A DNA stretch of 64,000 nt from Dasysyrphus tricinctus (lineage: Eukaryota > Arthropoda > Insecta > Diptera > Syrphidae), in the NCBI GenBank assembly GCA_963921185.1, contig OY992534.1, forward strand, positions 45,695,435-45,759,434, given 5' to 3'. Positions 10,885 to 20,912 of this stretch are shown here, one piece after another (position 1 is the first letter of the stretch; every line of letters starts with the position of its first letter). Below the pieces are notes generated by a model that saw only the letters and a program-made list of their open reading frames with translations, was not told where the DNA came from and ran no database searches. The position numbers were made by a program, and so were the translations under genes.

Positions 10885-11304
10885 AAAGGAATCTGATGAT
10901 GAAGGATTGGCATCCTTCGAAATAGCTATATTTTTGGTAGCTATATAAATAGCTATCATTCCAGCCATTTCACATGGAAATTTAATAACTGTTTTCTTTA
11001 CAAAACAAACTTTTAACAACATTCAATACATATTCTAATGATATTTTGATGTTAATGACAAAATTGTATTACAAAAATTTTACTCTTCAGAATTAAAGGA
11101 ATCTTATAATGAAGGCTTGGCATCCTTCGAAGTAGCTATATTTTTGGTAGCTATATAAATAGCTATCATTCCAGCCATTTCACGTGGCAATTTTAAGGCT
11201 GTTTTCTTTTCAAAACAAACTTTTAACAACTAGTCAATACATATTCTAATGACATTTTGATGTTAATGACAAAATTGTATTACAAAAATTTTACTCTTCA
11301 GAAT
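10885..11304 (+). repeat. Tandem duplication of a 210-bp unit
   Basis: The block from AAAGGAATCT through TTTTACTCTTCAGAATT occurs twice, 210 bp apart, with scattered substitutions. Each unit holds the near-palindrome TAGCTATATAAATAGCTA. Non-coding. Confidence 0.9.
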
Positions 11305-12838
11305 TTAACTGCACTAATTTCAGTACATATTTTACTCCTCATCATTTTACTGACAAATTTAAGTACATACTTTCATCACATTTTTTTTCACATTTGTTCA
11401 ACGCATTCTTTTTCACATATCATCATCGCATTTTTTTTAAACAAAATTAACGTTATGTAAAAAGTAAATCATTTTAACCTTAACTTTTGGCAATTATGTA
11501 TGAATGAAAATATTTGTTTATTGTTTGTATTATGTATGAAGTATGATTGTTAATTTTTTTGTGTAAATGTTGCTTCCTTATTTGTATCTTATATTTTTCA
11601 TTTAGTCAAATCTTTTCATAAATCTTAACTATAAACACATCTTTTGTCTTACTAATTATCTTTATTATCGGTTCTATTATTCTTTTGTATAATACAATGA
11701 CTGGTTAACTTAAATTAAAATTGTTATGTAGTTTGAATTCAAAACCTTTTCATACTTAGAAGTATCAAAATAATGTTTAAATAATTTGTTTTTATAAAAT
11801 CTTAACCTTAACAAATTTTTGTTTTCTTATTTATGAATGTCTGATAATATTTGTTTATTTATATGATGTATGCTTGTAATATTTTTAACTGGGACACTTG
11901 CTTTACGCAATTCAAAAAGGATGGGCTTTGATGCAATATTTCCTATTATTGAATAATTATTTTTAGCTTTTGCATTCCATATGTATATAAAATGTTATCT
12001 GTGATTTGTTTGTTATTTGATTTTATAATGAAATATTGTACTTTTTACTGTGATGTATGTTAATTATTTAATTTTTTTTAATAGTATTATAAATGGTTTT
12101 GTTTCTTTTTGTGGTATTTTTGTGTACCTGTATATGTCTTTTTATACAAAAATATTAAAGAAATGTATTTAATTGATTAATTTTGAAGTTACTGCGTATA
12201 GTTCAGTTTTCAGAACAAGTTGTTAGTTATTCTTAATGTATACTGTTTGATGATGCCAGATACTCGTCAAGTCTGAAAAAAATGAAATTTTATAACAAGT
12301 AGGTACTAATATTTATAGTTACAAATAAACAATATTTAAACAGTACAAAGCATTTTAGTGTTTAATAATGGTTTTATATAATGTCAAAAGGTAAGCCAAT
12401 TGATACCTATAACCATACTATGGTAATATTCATACAAATACAGAAGAACATAATGTAATATACGTATGCAATAAACGAAACTGATAGATATTTAATTTAT
12501 TTTATGTGTAACATCTTTTCAATCGGTTCCATCTTCCGGTTAAAAGAAAAAAATTGTTAAAATTTGAAAATCATGCAATGTTTATTTTAATTTGTGCAGT
12601 ATTTGATTTTCATCTTTTTTTTGGCAAACTTATTGGCTCATATCTTTCGGCCACGCTTAGCAAATGGTGACAATTTTTCAATTATTTTGGTAAATAAATC
12701 ATGAGCGTAGGTATATTGCATACAAGCTTAACAATTAAATTTTAGTATAACAATCAAAAGCAAATTCACATTTGATAATTTCCAAGGCCAATACCAAAAA
12801 AATCAAAATTATCTATCCAGCTGCATTTAAAAGTCAAG
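11305..12838. other. Non-coding AT-rich stretch of the P transposon
   Basis: Nothing recognised beyond very high AT content. It ends at the AAAT duplication of gypsy element A. Confidence 0.5.
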
Positions 12839-12842
12839 AAAT
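12839..12842. repeat. TSD AAAT of gypsy element A (left copy)
   Basis: AAAT precedes the TGTAACC of the 5' LTR and recurs at 22899-22902 directly after the 3' LTR. Confidence 0.85.
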
Positions 12843-14828
12843 TGTAACCAAATTTAAGCTTATTAAATTAGCTATAAGAAAAAGGATTTAACCGAAATGA
12901 AAACGAAATAAAAATATAATTAAAAAGATTTGGAAAAATACATAACCCACGATCGAATCGAAACGTAAACAAAAAAAAAAAGATGAACTAATGTCAGATA
13001 AAAAGTATTTTGACAAATAATACAAAATGAATTTAGGAGTTAGGTTAAAATTAGGAATAGAGATGGTACAAATTAAAAAGTATTAGATTAGAAAAAAAAG
13101 AATGGAGGCAGGAAGTTAGAGAAATGTTGCCGAGTTTACAATCGCAGAGCGGATGGCGTTGAGAGAAGGTAAATTTGAAAACTTTCTCTCCGCGTAAAAA
13201 AAAAAAACATAGTTTCATATGTAGACACAGACATAGTGAAAGGTGTATAAAAACAAAAAAAGAAAGAAACCTGTGTAGATGAAATTTTTGAAACAAAGAC
13301 TTGATCTTAGTAGTGGTTAGGAACAAAGAACCTTCTATAAGTTTCCGAGAATCGTACACTGGAAGTCAAGCCTGTACTTTCTTTCCATATTGGATTCCAA
13401 GCTGCATAGTTGTGTGTACAGCCTCAAATTATAATCGCAATCAACCAAAAGCAATTTTTTTGATTTGATTTGCAAGTTAATTACGTTCAAAGTTAACTTT
13501 AAATTAAAAAGTTCGAATTTAAATAAAAGAACCAAAAACAAACATTTAAAAATAATCTTATTAAGAAAATTTTAACGAACCGCCTAAGGTAAGGCATTTG
13601 ATAGTTTAAAGTGTGTAAGGGATTTTTTTTAAGCAAATCAATTTTTTTAGAGCGGTGCTTTTGTGGACCACATCGGTTTCCCTTTTTATTTGCCCGATTA
13701 GGCTTAATTTGACATTTGGAGTCATTCGAAGTACGATAAAACACCAACCAAGGTTATCTAAGTACCCGGCGCACAGAAAAACTCCCAGCACTATTGCGCT
13801 TAACAGATAACCCCTTCGAATATCGACATAGTCAGCCATCGGGCAACAGAAGTCTTAGCCGAGTTGGTTAACACGACAGGATTGGCTCTAGTTACTATAA
13901 GGGTCCTGAGTTCGAATCCAGCCAGCCGAAATTCAATTTTTTTATTTTTTTATTTCTAATCAAAGAGATATACTCATAAACAATTTTTTTTGCAAGTTAA
14001 AATTTTTTTATATATGTAATTTAAAAACAAAAATTTTAAGTTCGGTTAAATTATTATAATTTTAACGCGAGACGTTCATAACAAAAAAAAGTGATCAGTG
14101 CGTATTTTAAACTTTAATTAACATATTATAAAACTTAAATACTCGGACTACGAATTAAATTGGAAATTCGCATGATCGACAAGCAGCAGTGGCCACTTCT
14201 TCTTCTTTCATGGTGAGTCTTTTATATACATATATATAATATATATATTGAAATTTGAAATAGATTAAAAATATATTAACTAAATTTTAACATACGCAGT
14301 GAAAGCTGCTCTATTTTTGGGTAGAGTAAAATAATTCGGGTTATCGATTATAATTGAAAAAGCAATTAAAAGTAAAATTATAATTCTTAAATCTGAACAG
14401 TAAATTTTAATTAATTTCAAAACTTACAATAGAATTGTAAATACAATTTCAAAATAAAATTTAAATTTAAAAATGTTCAAAAATGAAATTGAATAAATGT
14501 TTAATTTACAAATGATTTTTGAAAATCACTAAAACTATATAATGGGTTGTTAAAATTATTTTAAAGAGATGAGTGAGGTGAAGTAAGGGAGATGATTGAA
14601 GGGTAAAGGAAACACCGGCGTTCAGGGTCGTCTAGGCGAGTACGACGACATTGGAAGGGAGGGTGAAGATAGTATCTCGCGTATCTTTGAACACCTATAG
14701 ATGCATTAAGCCTGGTATGATAATTTTTTTGTAAGGAGTTAAGGGAAAAGAACCACACCCCACCGACGAGCTACAGTGGTAACAAGCATACCAGCGATAT
14801 CCCTAACCGACTCAAATAACCCGTTACA
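12843..14828 (+). repeat. 5' LTR of element A (1986 bp)
   Basis: Runs from TGTAACCAAATTTAAGC to CTCAAATAACCCGTTACA, with 6-bp inverted ends TGTAAC/GTTACA. Its counterpart lies 8070 bases downstream. Several ORFs of 65-102 codons inside are not conserved-looking and are probably chance. Confidence 0.97.
13849..13930 (+). repeat. tRNA-derived sequence with Pol III boxes inside the LTR
   Basis: TAGCCGAGTTGG at 13856-13867 fits the A-box consensus, and GTTCGAATCC at 13910-13919 fits the B box, at tRNA-like spacing. The T-stem and acceptor stem do not pair, so it is not a working tRNA. It resembles class II (Leu/Ser) tRNA sequence. The same copy is in the 3' LTR at 21919-22000. Confidence 0.6.
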
Positions 14829-14832
14829 AAAA

Positions 14833-14850
14833 TGGCGCCCAACGTGTGGC
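14833..14850 (+). promoter_or_regulatory. Primer binding site for tRNA-Lys(CUU), element A
   Basis: TGGCGCCCAACGTGTGGC lies 4 bases after the 5' LTR. It complements the 3' end of fly tRNA-Lys(CUU) at 17 of 18 positions (one G to T), judged from the known tRNA sequence. It would prime minus-strand synthesis. Confidence 0.88.
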
Positions 14851-15753
14851 CCGCTATTAAAAATAGCGAGGCAAGATAAATTCTGAGTCACAATAAGTTT
14901 TACAAAATTTTAGATTTAAATTTAAACAGATTTTTGCTTTTTATACAGTATATTCATTTTCCTTACAATAGTATATTTTTTTTACAACTCGAAACCGTTC
15001 TTATGAGTAAATTTGGATTTTTGTGAGTCCCGATGACTCGAAAGGATATTTTGGTATCGCGTTGCCACAATAAATTTAAATTTATATCGCGGGTTCGAAA
15101 TACAAATACAAGAAAGAACTTAAGAGTTCGAGTCTTGATAAATTAGAAATTAGTTTTCAAACGACCGAACCAATTAGCCCTTGCTTGGAGATTTTGTTGG
15201 AAGAAGACTCGAGGAAGCAGGAGCGTTCTCTGATGTCCTTCCAGCAAAATACTCATTTTAACTTAAGAATACTTAAATAAATATTTTTTTCCTAGAGCCG
15301 TCGTAGATGAAATGTTCGTCTGTTGATGTCCTAAAAAGATTTTATTCAATTATTAAATTATATTTCATAGTAGTTTCAGATACATACCACTAGTTTATTT
15401 CATTTTGCTTTTTATTTTTTGTTGGCTCGCAGAACAACGGTGTTTTTTTTCCCTTCTTTTATCAAGTCTCTTATAGTTAAGCCACACTCATCTCTTGTTT
15501 GATATGAAAAGTTTCTGAAAAAAAGATATTTTGTTATTTTTGATAAATAATATTTTTTTAATATAATTTAAAAAAGAAAAAAAATTGAATTTGATTCGCA
15601 ACGAATGATTTAAATTTAATACATCTTTTGAATTTGACAAGTCCGCTGGAGAGAACTTCGACTTTTAGAATAATTTGTTTCGGAGTTTTGTTTGTCCGTA
15701 CGGGAGGATTGAAATAGAATTCACAAGTAAGGTGGATAGTGGGGTTCAATAGC
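14851..15753 (+). other. Leader of element A between primer site and gag
   Basis: About 900 bases without a credible ORF. The packaging signal would be expected here but I cannot identify it. Confidence 0.6.
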
Positions 15754-17160
15754 ATGAGCCAGGGGAACCAAAGAAGCAGTCTGTTAGGTAGTTGGGGTAA
15801 TCTTCGTGCTGTTTCGGAAGCAAGGTTCGAAAGTTTTGTAAGGCGGTTCAACACTACGATCGATAGGTTCAACTTAGACCATTCTGCTGATTTTTCAAGG
15901 GAGTTAAATTCTTTAATTTCGGATTACAGCACAGACATGTCTAACAATAGCTGTTCAGACGGAAATCAAGGGGGAGCTTTACCTCCAAATATTGAAAATG
16001 AAGATTTAAATAATTCGGGGGGTACTAATATTCCGGTTGAAGGAAACGGAAATGTCAATAACGCGGTAGTTCAAGAGGACTCGAATAATAGAACTCATAC
16101 GGTAGGTAGGGAAGATCTAGCTGATAGGGTTGAAAGGAGTTTATTAGAAAATCAAATGCGAATTTTTCAACAAATGAAAGAGTTTATGGATAGTGTCAAC
16201 AAACGCTTACTTGACTTTGAAAAAGCATCCAGTGCACAAGGGAATTCAGATCTACCGAGAAACAGTCCACAAACTTGTTCAAGACAAGAAAGTACATCTC
16301 CGTTAATGAGAGAGTTTAGAAATTTTTCATTAGGTAATTGTAACGTACCAGATAAATGCCGTCTAGACCGTTGGAACATCCAATATGATGGTACAACAAA
16401 TATTGGAGATTTCCTTTTCAAAGTTGAGCGCTTACAAGCTTCCGCTCGTTATTCGGATGAACAGATGGTTGCAAATTTGCATGTCTTGTTAAAAGATAAC
16501 GCCAACAAATGGTATTGGAGGTATTTAAAGAAAAATACGGAAGCTAGATTCTTAGAGGTTAAAGCGGAAATGAAAAGAGAGTTTGGTCGACCCGAAAGTG
16601 ACGTCGATATATATATGCGATTACTCACTCGTAAACAAGGGTATAAAGAACCTTTTGACGAGTTTTATAATGCAGTCGTTACGATCAATGATCGAATGAA
16701 AGAGCCTTTTGACAACAAAAAATTAGTGGATGTCTTAAGAAATAATGCGAAAGATAAGCTAGGGGAAATTTTGTTGTCCTCAGATGTTAAGACGCTTGAG
16801 CAACTGAAGTTGAAAGCTAGAGAGGCTGAAAAATTTTTAGCCAAAAGATTTCCGAAAGTAGTTCACGAGATAGCTTCCGAAGAAAATGATCAAACTGAGG
16901 TTAGTAGTGATGAAATTGCAGCTATAGCTCATGGAAGCAGAACAAGTGGTTCCTTTAGTTGTTGGAATTGTGACGATAAAGGACATTCCTTTTATAACTG
17001 TCCGTCACATATTAGGAATTTGTTTTGTTTCTTATGCGGGGCTAAAGGAGTCGCTACTCCGGAATGCAGTAATAGGCATTCGGAAAACTTTCGTCGGGAC
17101 GAGAAGAAGGGCGGAGAGAATCGTCCCATGAGAAGTTTTGCAAGCCCTTCGAATCAATAA
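15754..17160 (+). CDS. gag: Gag of element A (468 aa)
   Basis: The structural protein of the retrotransposon particle. The start is the first ATG (15754) in a frame that is open slightly further upstream. The N-terminal third is Asn/Ser-rich and low-complexity. A capsid-like middle region (KCRLDRWNIQYDGTTN through ANKWYWRYL and QGYKEPFDEFYNAV) aligns by eye with element B. The C-terminus has a CCHC knuckle, CWNCDDKGHSFYNC, followed by a second cysteine cluster, CFLCGAKGVATPEC, which lacks the histidine. Knuckles bind genomic RNA. The ORF ends TAA at 17158-17160, overlapped by the pol frame from 17076. Confidence 0.93.
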   Translation: MSQGNQRSSLLGSWGNLRAVSEARFESFVRRFNTTIDRFNLDHSADFSRELNSLISDYSTDMSNNSCSDGNQGGALPPNIENEDLNNSGGTNIPVEGNGNVNNAVVQEDSNNRTHTVGREDLADRVERSLLENQMRIFQQMKEFMDSVNKRLLDFEKASSAQGNSDLPRNSPQTCSRQESTSPLMREFRNFSLGNCNVPDKCRLDRWNIQYDGTTNIGDFLFKVERLQASARYSDEQMVANLHVLLKDNANKWYWRYLKKNTEARFLEVKAEMKREFGRPESDVDIYMRLLTRKQGYKEPFDEFYNAVVTINDRMKEPFDNKKLVDVLRNNAKDKLGEILLSSDVKTLEQLKLKAREAEKFLAKRFPKVVHEIASEENDQTEVSSDEIAAIAHGSRTSGSFSCWNCDDKGHSFYNCPSHIRNLFCFLCGAKGVATPECSNRHSENFRRDEKKGGENRPMRSFASPSNQ

Positions 17161-20100
17161 ATACAAATAAAAACAAAGATAATATACTCACTGCAGAAGA
17201 GTCTCATTCCCAACAACACCCAGGAACAGAAGACGGCAGTAGGGTTTTAAGTTCGACACAAAACACGAATCCAATAAAAATTTTGAATAAAACCGAATCG
17301 CAAGAACTGTTGAGTCATCCAGTTCATCTTTTCTCGCTTAGGTCTCTCCACGACCGTAAATTAAATTATGAAAAAGTCCGAGCTAGAATTTTTGGAAAAA
17401 AAGAAAATTTGGTTAGTCGCAAAATTCAGAAAAATAGAGATAGATATAGAAACCGAAAGAAATACCGTAAGTTGATCGTAGATTCAATTATTTCTGTAGA
17501 AGGTGATGGTCGCATGTACGCTAACGTATTTCTTAACGATGAATCGAGCTTTGCGTTACTAGACAGTGGAGCATCGATTTCCGTTTTAGGAAATGGATGC
17601 TGGGACTTAGTAAAAAGAATTGGGGCCAAAGTCAAGCCATACAAAAACCAGGTCCGTACGGCAGACGGCAAATCGCACGACATTGTCGGATTTTGCGATA
17701 TTTTTACTAAATATAATGGTATTTCAAAAACTCTTTCTTATTATTTGATCCCAAACTTAACACAAAAAGTGTACTTAGGAATGAATTTTTGGAGGGAATT
17801 TAATTTAGTACCCCAAATCGGCGAAATATCTTGTGATGCCCAAGATCATGAAAAAGAATCTAACTTCAAGGAAGATGCGGAATTGATCGAGTTATCTGCA
17901 GAGCAAAAAGTTAGATTAGAAGCAGTCAAAAAGTTGTTTCCAAACTTTGTAGAAATAGGTTTGGGAAAAACTCACCTAGGTCTTCATGTTGTCGATACTG
18001 GGCATGCTCCTCCAATTAAGTCTCGTCATTACCCGTTGTCTCCGGTTCGACAAGAAGAGGTGTACAAAGAGTTAGACCGCATGCTGGAATTAGACGTTAT
18101 CGAGGAGAGTAATTCTCCGTGGTGTTGCCCAATGGTTTTGGTTAGGAAGCCCGGCAAGGTTCGCTTATGTCTCGATTTCAGAAAAGTGAATATGGTAACC
18201 GTTAAAGACGCTTACCCAATGCCACACGTAGACGGTCTTTTAAGCCGCATTAAAGATACGCATTTTATCTCAGGAATAGATCTCAAGGACGCGTATTGGC
18301 AAATTCCGTTAGAGGAACAATCTCGACCAAAAACAGCTTTTGCGGTACCCGGTAGACCACTCTACCAATTTAAGGTTATGCCTTTCGGTCTAAGTAACGC
18401 AGCCCAAACCTTATGCCGTACTCTAGACAAAGTTTTGCCATCACGTCTGAGAGATAATGTATTCCTATACCTCGATGACTTGTTGATATGTACCGCGGAC
18501 TTCGAAAGTCATATCAGTATTTTAAAAGAGGTGGCAGCTTGCTTGCGACGGGCTAACCTAACCATAAACCTCGATAAAAGTAAATTCGGCATGCGGGAAA
18601 TAAAATATCTGGGGTACATTGTTGGTCAGGGAACGTTGAAAACTAATCCGGAGAAGATCGAAGCAATGGTGAGTTTTCCCATTCCTAACTCTCAAAGACA
18701 GGTCCGCAGGTTTTTAGGTCTCACGGGGTGGTATCGTCGCTTCATTAGAGGTTATTCCGAGTTAGCTGCACCGTTAACCAATTGCCTTAAAAAGAAAAAA
18801 TTTGAATTTAGTCCAGAAGCGCTTGAAAGTTTTAATCGTTTAAAAGAAGCGCTTTCCTCTGCCCCTGTTTTAAGTCAACCTGACTTCAAAAAGCCCTTTA
18901 CAATCCAATGCGACGCATCATCGGAAGGAATCGGGGGAGTTCTTTTTCAACTTGATGAGAATCAAAATGAAAGACCGATTGCGTACATGTCCAAGAAACT
19001 CAACAAAGCCCAAAAAAATTACACGGTAACTGAATTGGAATGTCTTGCTGCGGTCTTGAGTATAAGGAAATTTCGTGCCTATGTTGAGGGATCTCCTTTC
19101 AGGGTAATAACAGACCACGCAAGTTTAAAATGGCTTATGTCACTTAAAGACTTGAGTGGTAGGTTAGCTCGATGGAGCCTAGAACTGCAAGGGTTTGATT
19201 TCTCCATCGAGCACAGAAAGGGTTCTCTTAATGTAGTGCCAGATGCCTTGTCTCGAGTAGACATGGAGGGCATTTCAATTCAGCCACTTGAAGAAAACTG
19301 CGAAGAGATTTCAACAACTTCTATAGGAGAAGAAATAGACTTGGACGCGGAAGATTTTGATTCAGAGCAATATTCCAAGTTGAGAAAGAACATCACCGAT
19401 AACCAAGATTCTCTGCCAGACTTAGTAGTATCAGAAAAGTATGTGTATAGGCGAGTTCGGTTTAGAACGGGTGAATTTGGGGAAGAAGATTCCTGTTGGA
19501 GACTTTGGTTACCGGAGACACTGACGGAACAGGTCATAAAAATGTCGCATGACACTAAGTTCACTCTACATAGTGGTTTCAATAAAACTTACGAACGTAT
19601 TCGTGAAAAATATTATTGGCCTAAAATGATCGTCGACATAAAACGCTATATTAACGAGTGTGATATTTGCAAAACTGTTAAAGCTCCGAATACAACTTTA
19701 CGCGCTCCGATCAAGAACCAAACTATAACCGAAAGACCAATGCAACGGTTATTTATAGACTTATTAGGCCCTTATCCAAGGACAAAAAGGGGAAAAGTTT
19801 ACATTTTCATAGTTCTAGACCATTTCACAAAATTTATTTTTTTAACCGCGCTTTCAAAAGCCACTTCCTCAAAAATTATCCAATTTTTAGAAAGTGATGT
19901 TTTTCATCAATTCGGAACACCGGAAATTATCCATTCCGACAACGGTCGACAATTCATTTCAAAAGAGTTTGCGGATTTTTTAAATTTGTACGGTGTAAAA
20001 CACCAGAAAACAGCTCTATATTCCCCGCAAGCGAATAACTCTGAACGAGTCAATAGAAGCATTCTTAGTAAATTAAGAATTCTAGTCTCAAAAGAACAAA

Positions 20101-20576
20101 ACGACTGGGATTTATACTTATCGAGTATCGCGTGTTCTTTACGAGCCGATGTACACGATTCGATTGGGTGTCAGCCGTACTTCGCGCTTTTTAATCAGAA
20201 TATGATTACACATGCTTCATCGTACAAAATTCTCCGGAACTTAAAACATTTAAATGACCACGAAGCAATAGTTATGCCAAACGAAGCCAAAGTATGCATC
20301 GCGCGAGAAAATATTAAAACAAATTTAAATAAAGCACATATAAAATCAAAAAAAGCTTACAATTTACGTGCGAAGCCTGTTGAGTATAAGGTGGGCCAAG
20401 AAGTGTTTCATCGCAACTTCGCTCAAAGTAGTTTTGTTCAGGGCATCAATGCAAAATTATTACCCAAATTCATTAAATCCCGTATCAAAAGAGTCGTCGG
20501 TACATGTATGTATGAGCTCGAAACCCGCGACGGAAAGCCCATAGGAATCTTTCACTCCAAAGACATCCGACAATAG
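17076..20576 (+). CDS. pol: Pol of element A: protease, RT, RNase H, integrase
   Basis: This frame is open from 17076 to the TAG at 20574-20576 and has no suitable ATG at its start, so it is probably made as a Gag-Pol fusion by -1 frameshifting. Protease: ALLDSGAS at about 17553. Reverse transcriptase: VRLCLDFRKVNMV, DLKDAYWQIPL, MPFGLSNAAQT and catalytic YLDD at 18468-18479. RNase H: IQCDASSEGIGG. Integrase: an HHCC finger ending CDICKTVK, then FIDLLGPYP, IIHSDNGRQF and SPQANNSERVNRS, giving the D, D, E triad. No internal stop or frameshift is seen, so the element may be autonomous. Confidence 0.95.
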   Translation, partial: AFGKLSSGREEGRRESSHEKFCKPFESINTNKNKDNILTAEESHSQQHPGTEDGSRVLSSTQNTNPIKILNKTESQELLSHPVHLFSLRSLHDRKLNYEKVRARIFGKKENLVSRKIQKNRDRYRNRKKYRKLIVDSIISVEGDGRMYANVFLNDESSFALLDSGASISVLGNGCWDLVKRIGAKVKPYKNQVRTADGKSHDIVGFCDIFTKYNGISKTLSYYLIPNLTQKVYLGMNFWREFNLVPQIGEISCDAQDHEKESNFKEDAELIELSAEQKVRLEAVKKLFPNFVEIGLGKTHLGLHVVDTGHAPPIKSRHYPLSPVRQEEVYKELDRMLELDVIEESNSPWCCPMVLVRKPGKVRLCLDFRKVNMVTVKDAYPMPHVDGLLSRIKDTHFISGIDLKDAYWQIPLEEQSRPKTAFAVPGRPLYQFKVMPFGLSNAAQTLCRTLDKVLPSRLRDNVFLYLDDLLICTADFESHISILKEVAACLRRANLTINLDKSKFGMREIKYLGYIVGQGTLKTNPEKIEAMVSFPIPNSQRQVRRFLGLTGWYRRFIRGYSELAAPLTNCLKKKKFEFSPEALESFNRLKEALSSAPVLSQPDFKKPFTIQCDASSEGIGGVLFQLDENQNERPIAYMSKKLNKAQKNYTVTELECLAAVLSIRKFRAYVEGSPFRVITDHASLKWLMSLKDLSGRLARWSLELQGFDFSIEHRKGSLNVVPDALSRVDMEGISIQPLEENCEEISTTSIGEEIDLDAEDFDSEQYSKLRKNITDNQDSLPDLVVSEKYVYRRVRFRTGEFGEEDSCWRLWLPETLTEQVIKMSHDTKFTLHSGFNKTYERIREKYYWPKMIVDIKRYINECDICKTVKAPNTTLRAPIKNQTITERPMQRLFIDLLGPYPRTKRGKVYIFIVLDHFTKFIFLTALSKATSSKIIQFLESDVFHQFGTPEIIHSDNGRQFISKEFADFLNLYGVKHQKTALYSPQANNSERVNRSILSKLRILVSKEQNDWDLYLSSIACSLRADVHDSIGCQPYFALFNQNMITHASSYKILRNLKHLNDHEAIVMPNEAKVCIARENIKTNLNKAHIKSKKAYNLRAKPVEYKVGQEVFHRNFAQSSFVQGINAKLLPKFIKSRIKRVVGTCMYELETRDGKPIGIFHSKDIRQ
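17082..17127 (+). promoter_or_regulatory. Candidate -1 ribosomal frameshift signal, element A
   Basis: In gag frame the heptamer reads G GAA AAC (17082-17088). After exactly 7 bases a stem GGGACGA (17096-17102) pairs with TCGTCCC (17121-17127) around an 18-base loop. The pol frame opens at 17076, just before the heptamer, and is -1 relative to gag. The heptamer is non-canonical (GGAAAAC), but it is at the same place as the canonical GGGAAAC of element B. Confidence 0.65.
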
Positions 20577-20912
20577 GAAATTCTGAAAAAAAAAGAAAAA
20601 AAAAAAATCACAAAGAATCGGAACTCAGTTAAGGAGATAGTTGTAACTTATCTGATTGTTGCCCGGCATGAGACTTCAGGGAGTCAGGTACGGCTCCCAC
20701 GTTTTAATCTCAAAAATCACAAAAAAAAAATAATATACACTGCACTCGGAATGCAAACTTTATGACTGCATTTTGTTGTGGTTACTTATATCTGCACAAT
20801 TGATGCAATTTTAATATTTTTTTTGGGAAATAACACTAGCACAGAATTCATTAACTTCGTGGGTTCGTATGCGTAGTTTCCAACAAATAATTGTTAGAAA
20901 CCAGCATAGCCC
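20577..20912 (+). other. 3' untranslated region of element A
   Basis: Contains an A-rich tract at 20586-20609, a tRNA-Lys-like block at 20661-20710 and no ORF. The bases directly before the 3' LTR (AACCAGCATAGCCC) are not purine-rich, so the usual polypurine tract is not apparent. Confidence 0.7.
20661..20710 (+). other. tRNA-Lys-like sequence downstream of pol, element A
   Basis: GCCCGGC and ATGAGACT are identical to parts of the acceptor strand and anticodon arm of fly tRNA-Lys(CUU). They are followed by TCAGGGAG...GGCTCCCACGTT, which resembles its variable/T-arm region, and then TTAATCTC, another anticodon-arm piece. Blocks are shortened and partly rearranged, so it cannot fold as a normal tRNA. 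Element B has a similar block at the same place. Confidence 0.6.

Noticed and set aside
13051..13839. ORFs of 68-102 codons in the LTR of element A, repeated at 21121-21909
   Set aside because: They lie within an LTR, overlap each other and have no protein-like features; the duplication is that of the LTRs.
20577..20912. An envelope gene in element A (errantivirus-like)
   Set aside because: Only about 336 bases separate pol from the 3' LTR and none codes for a protein.
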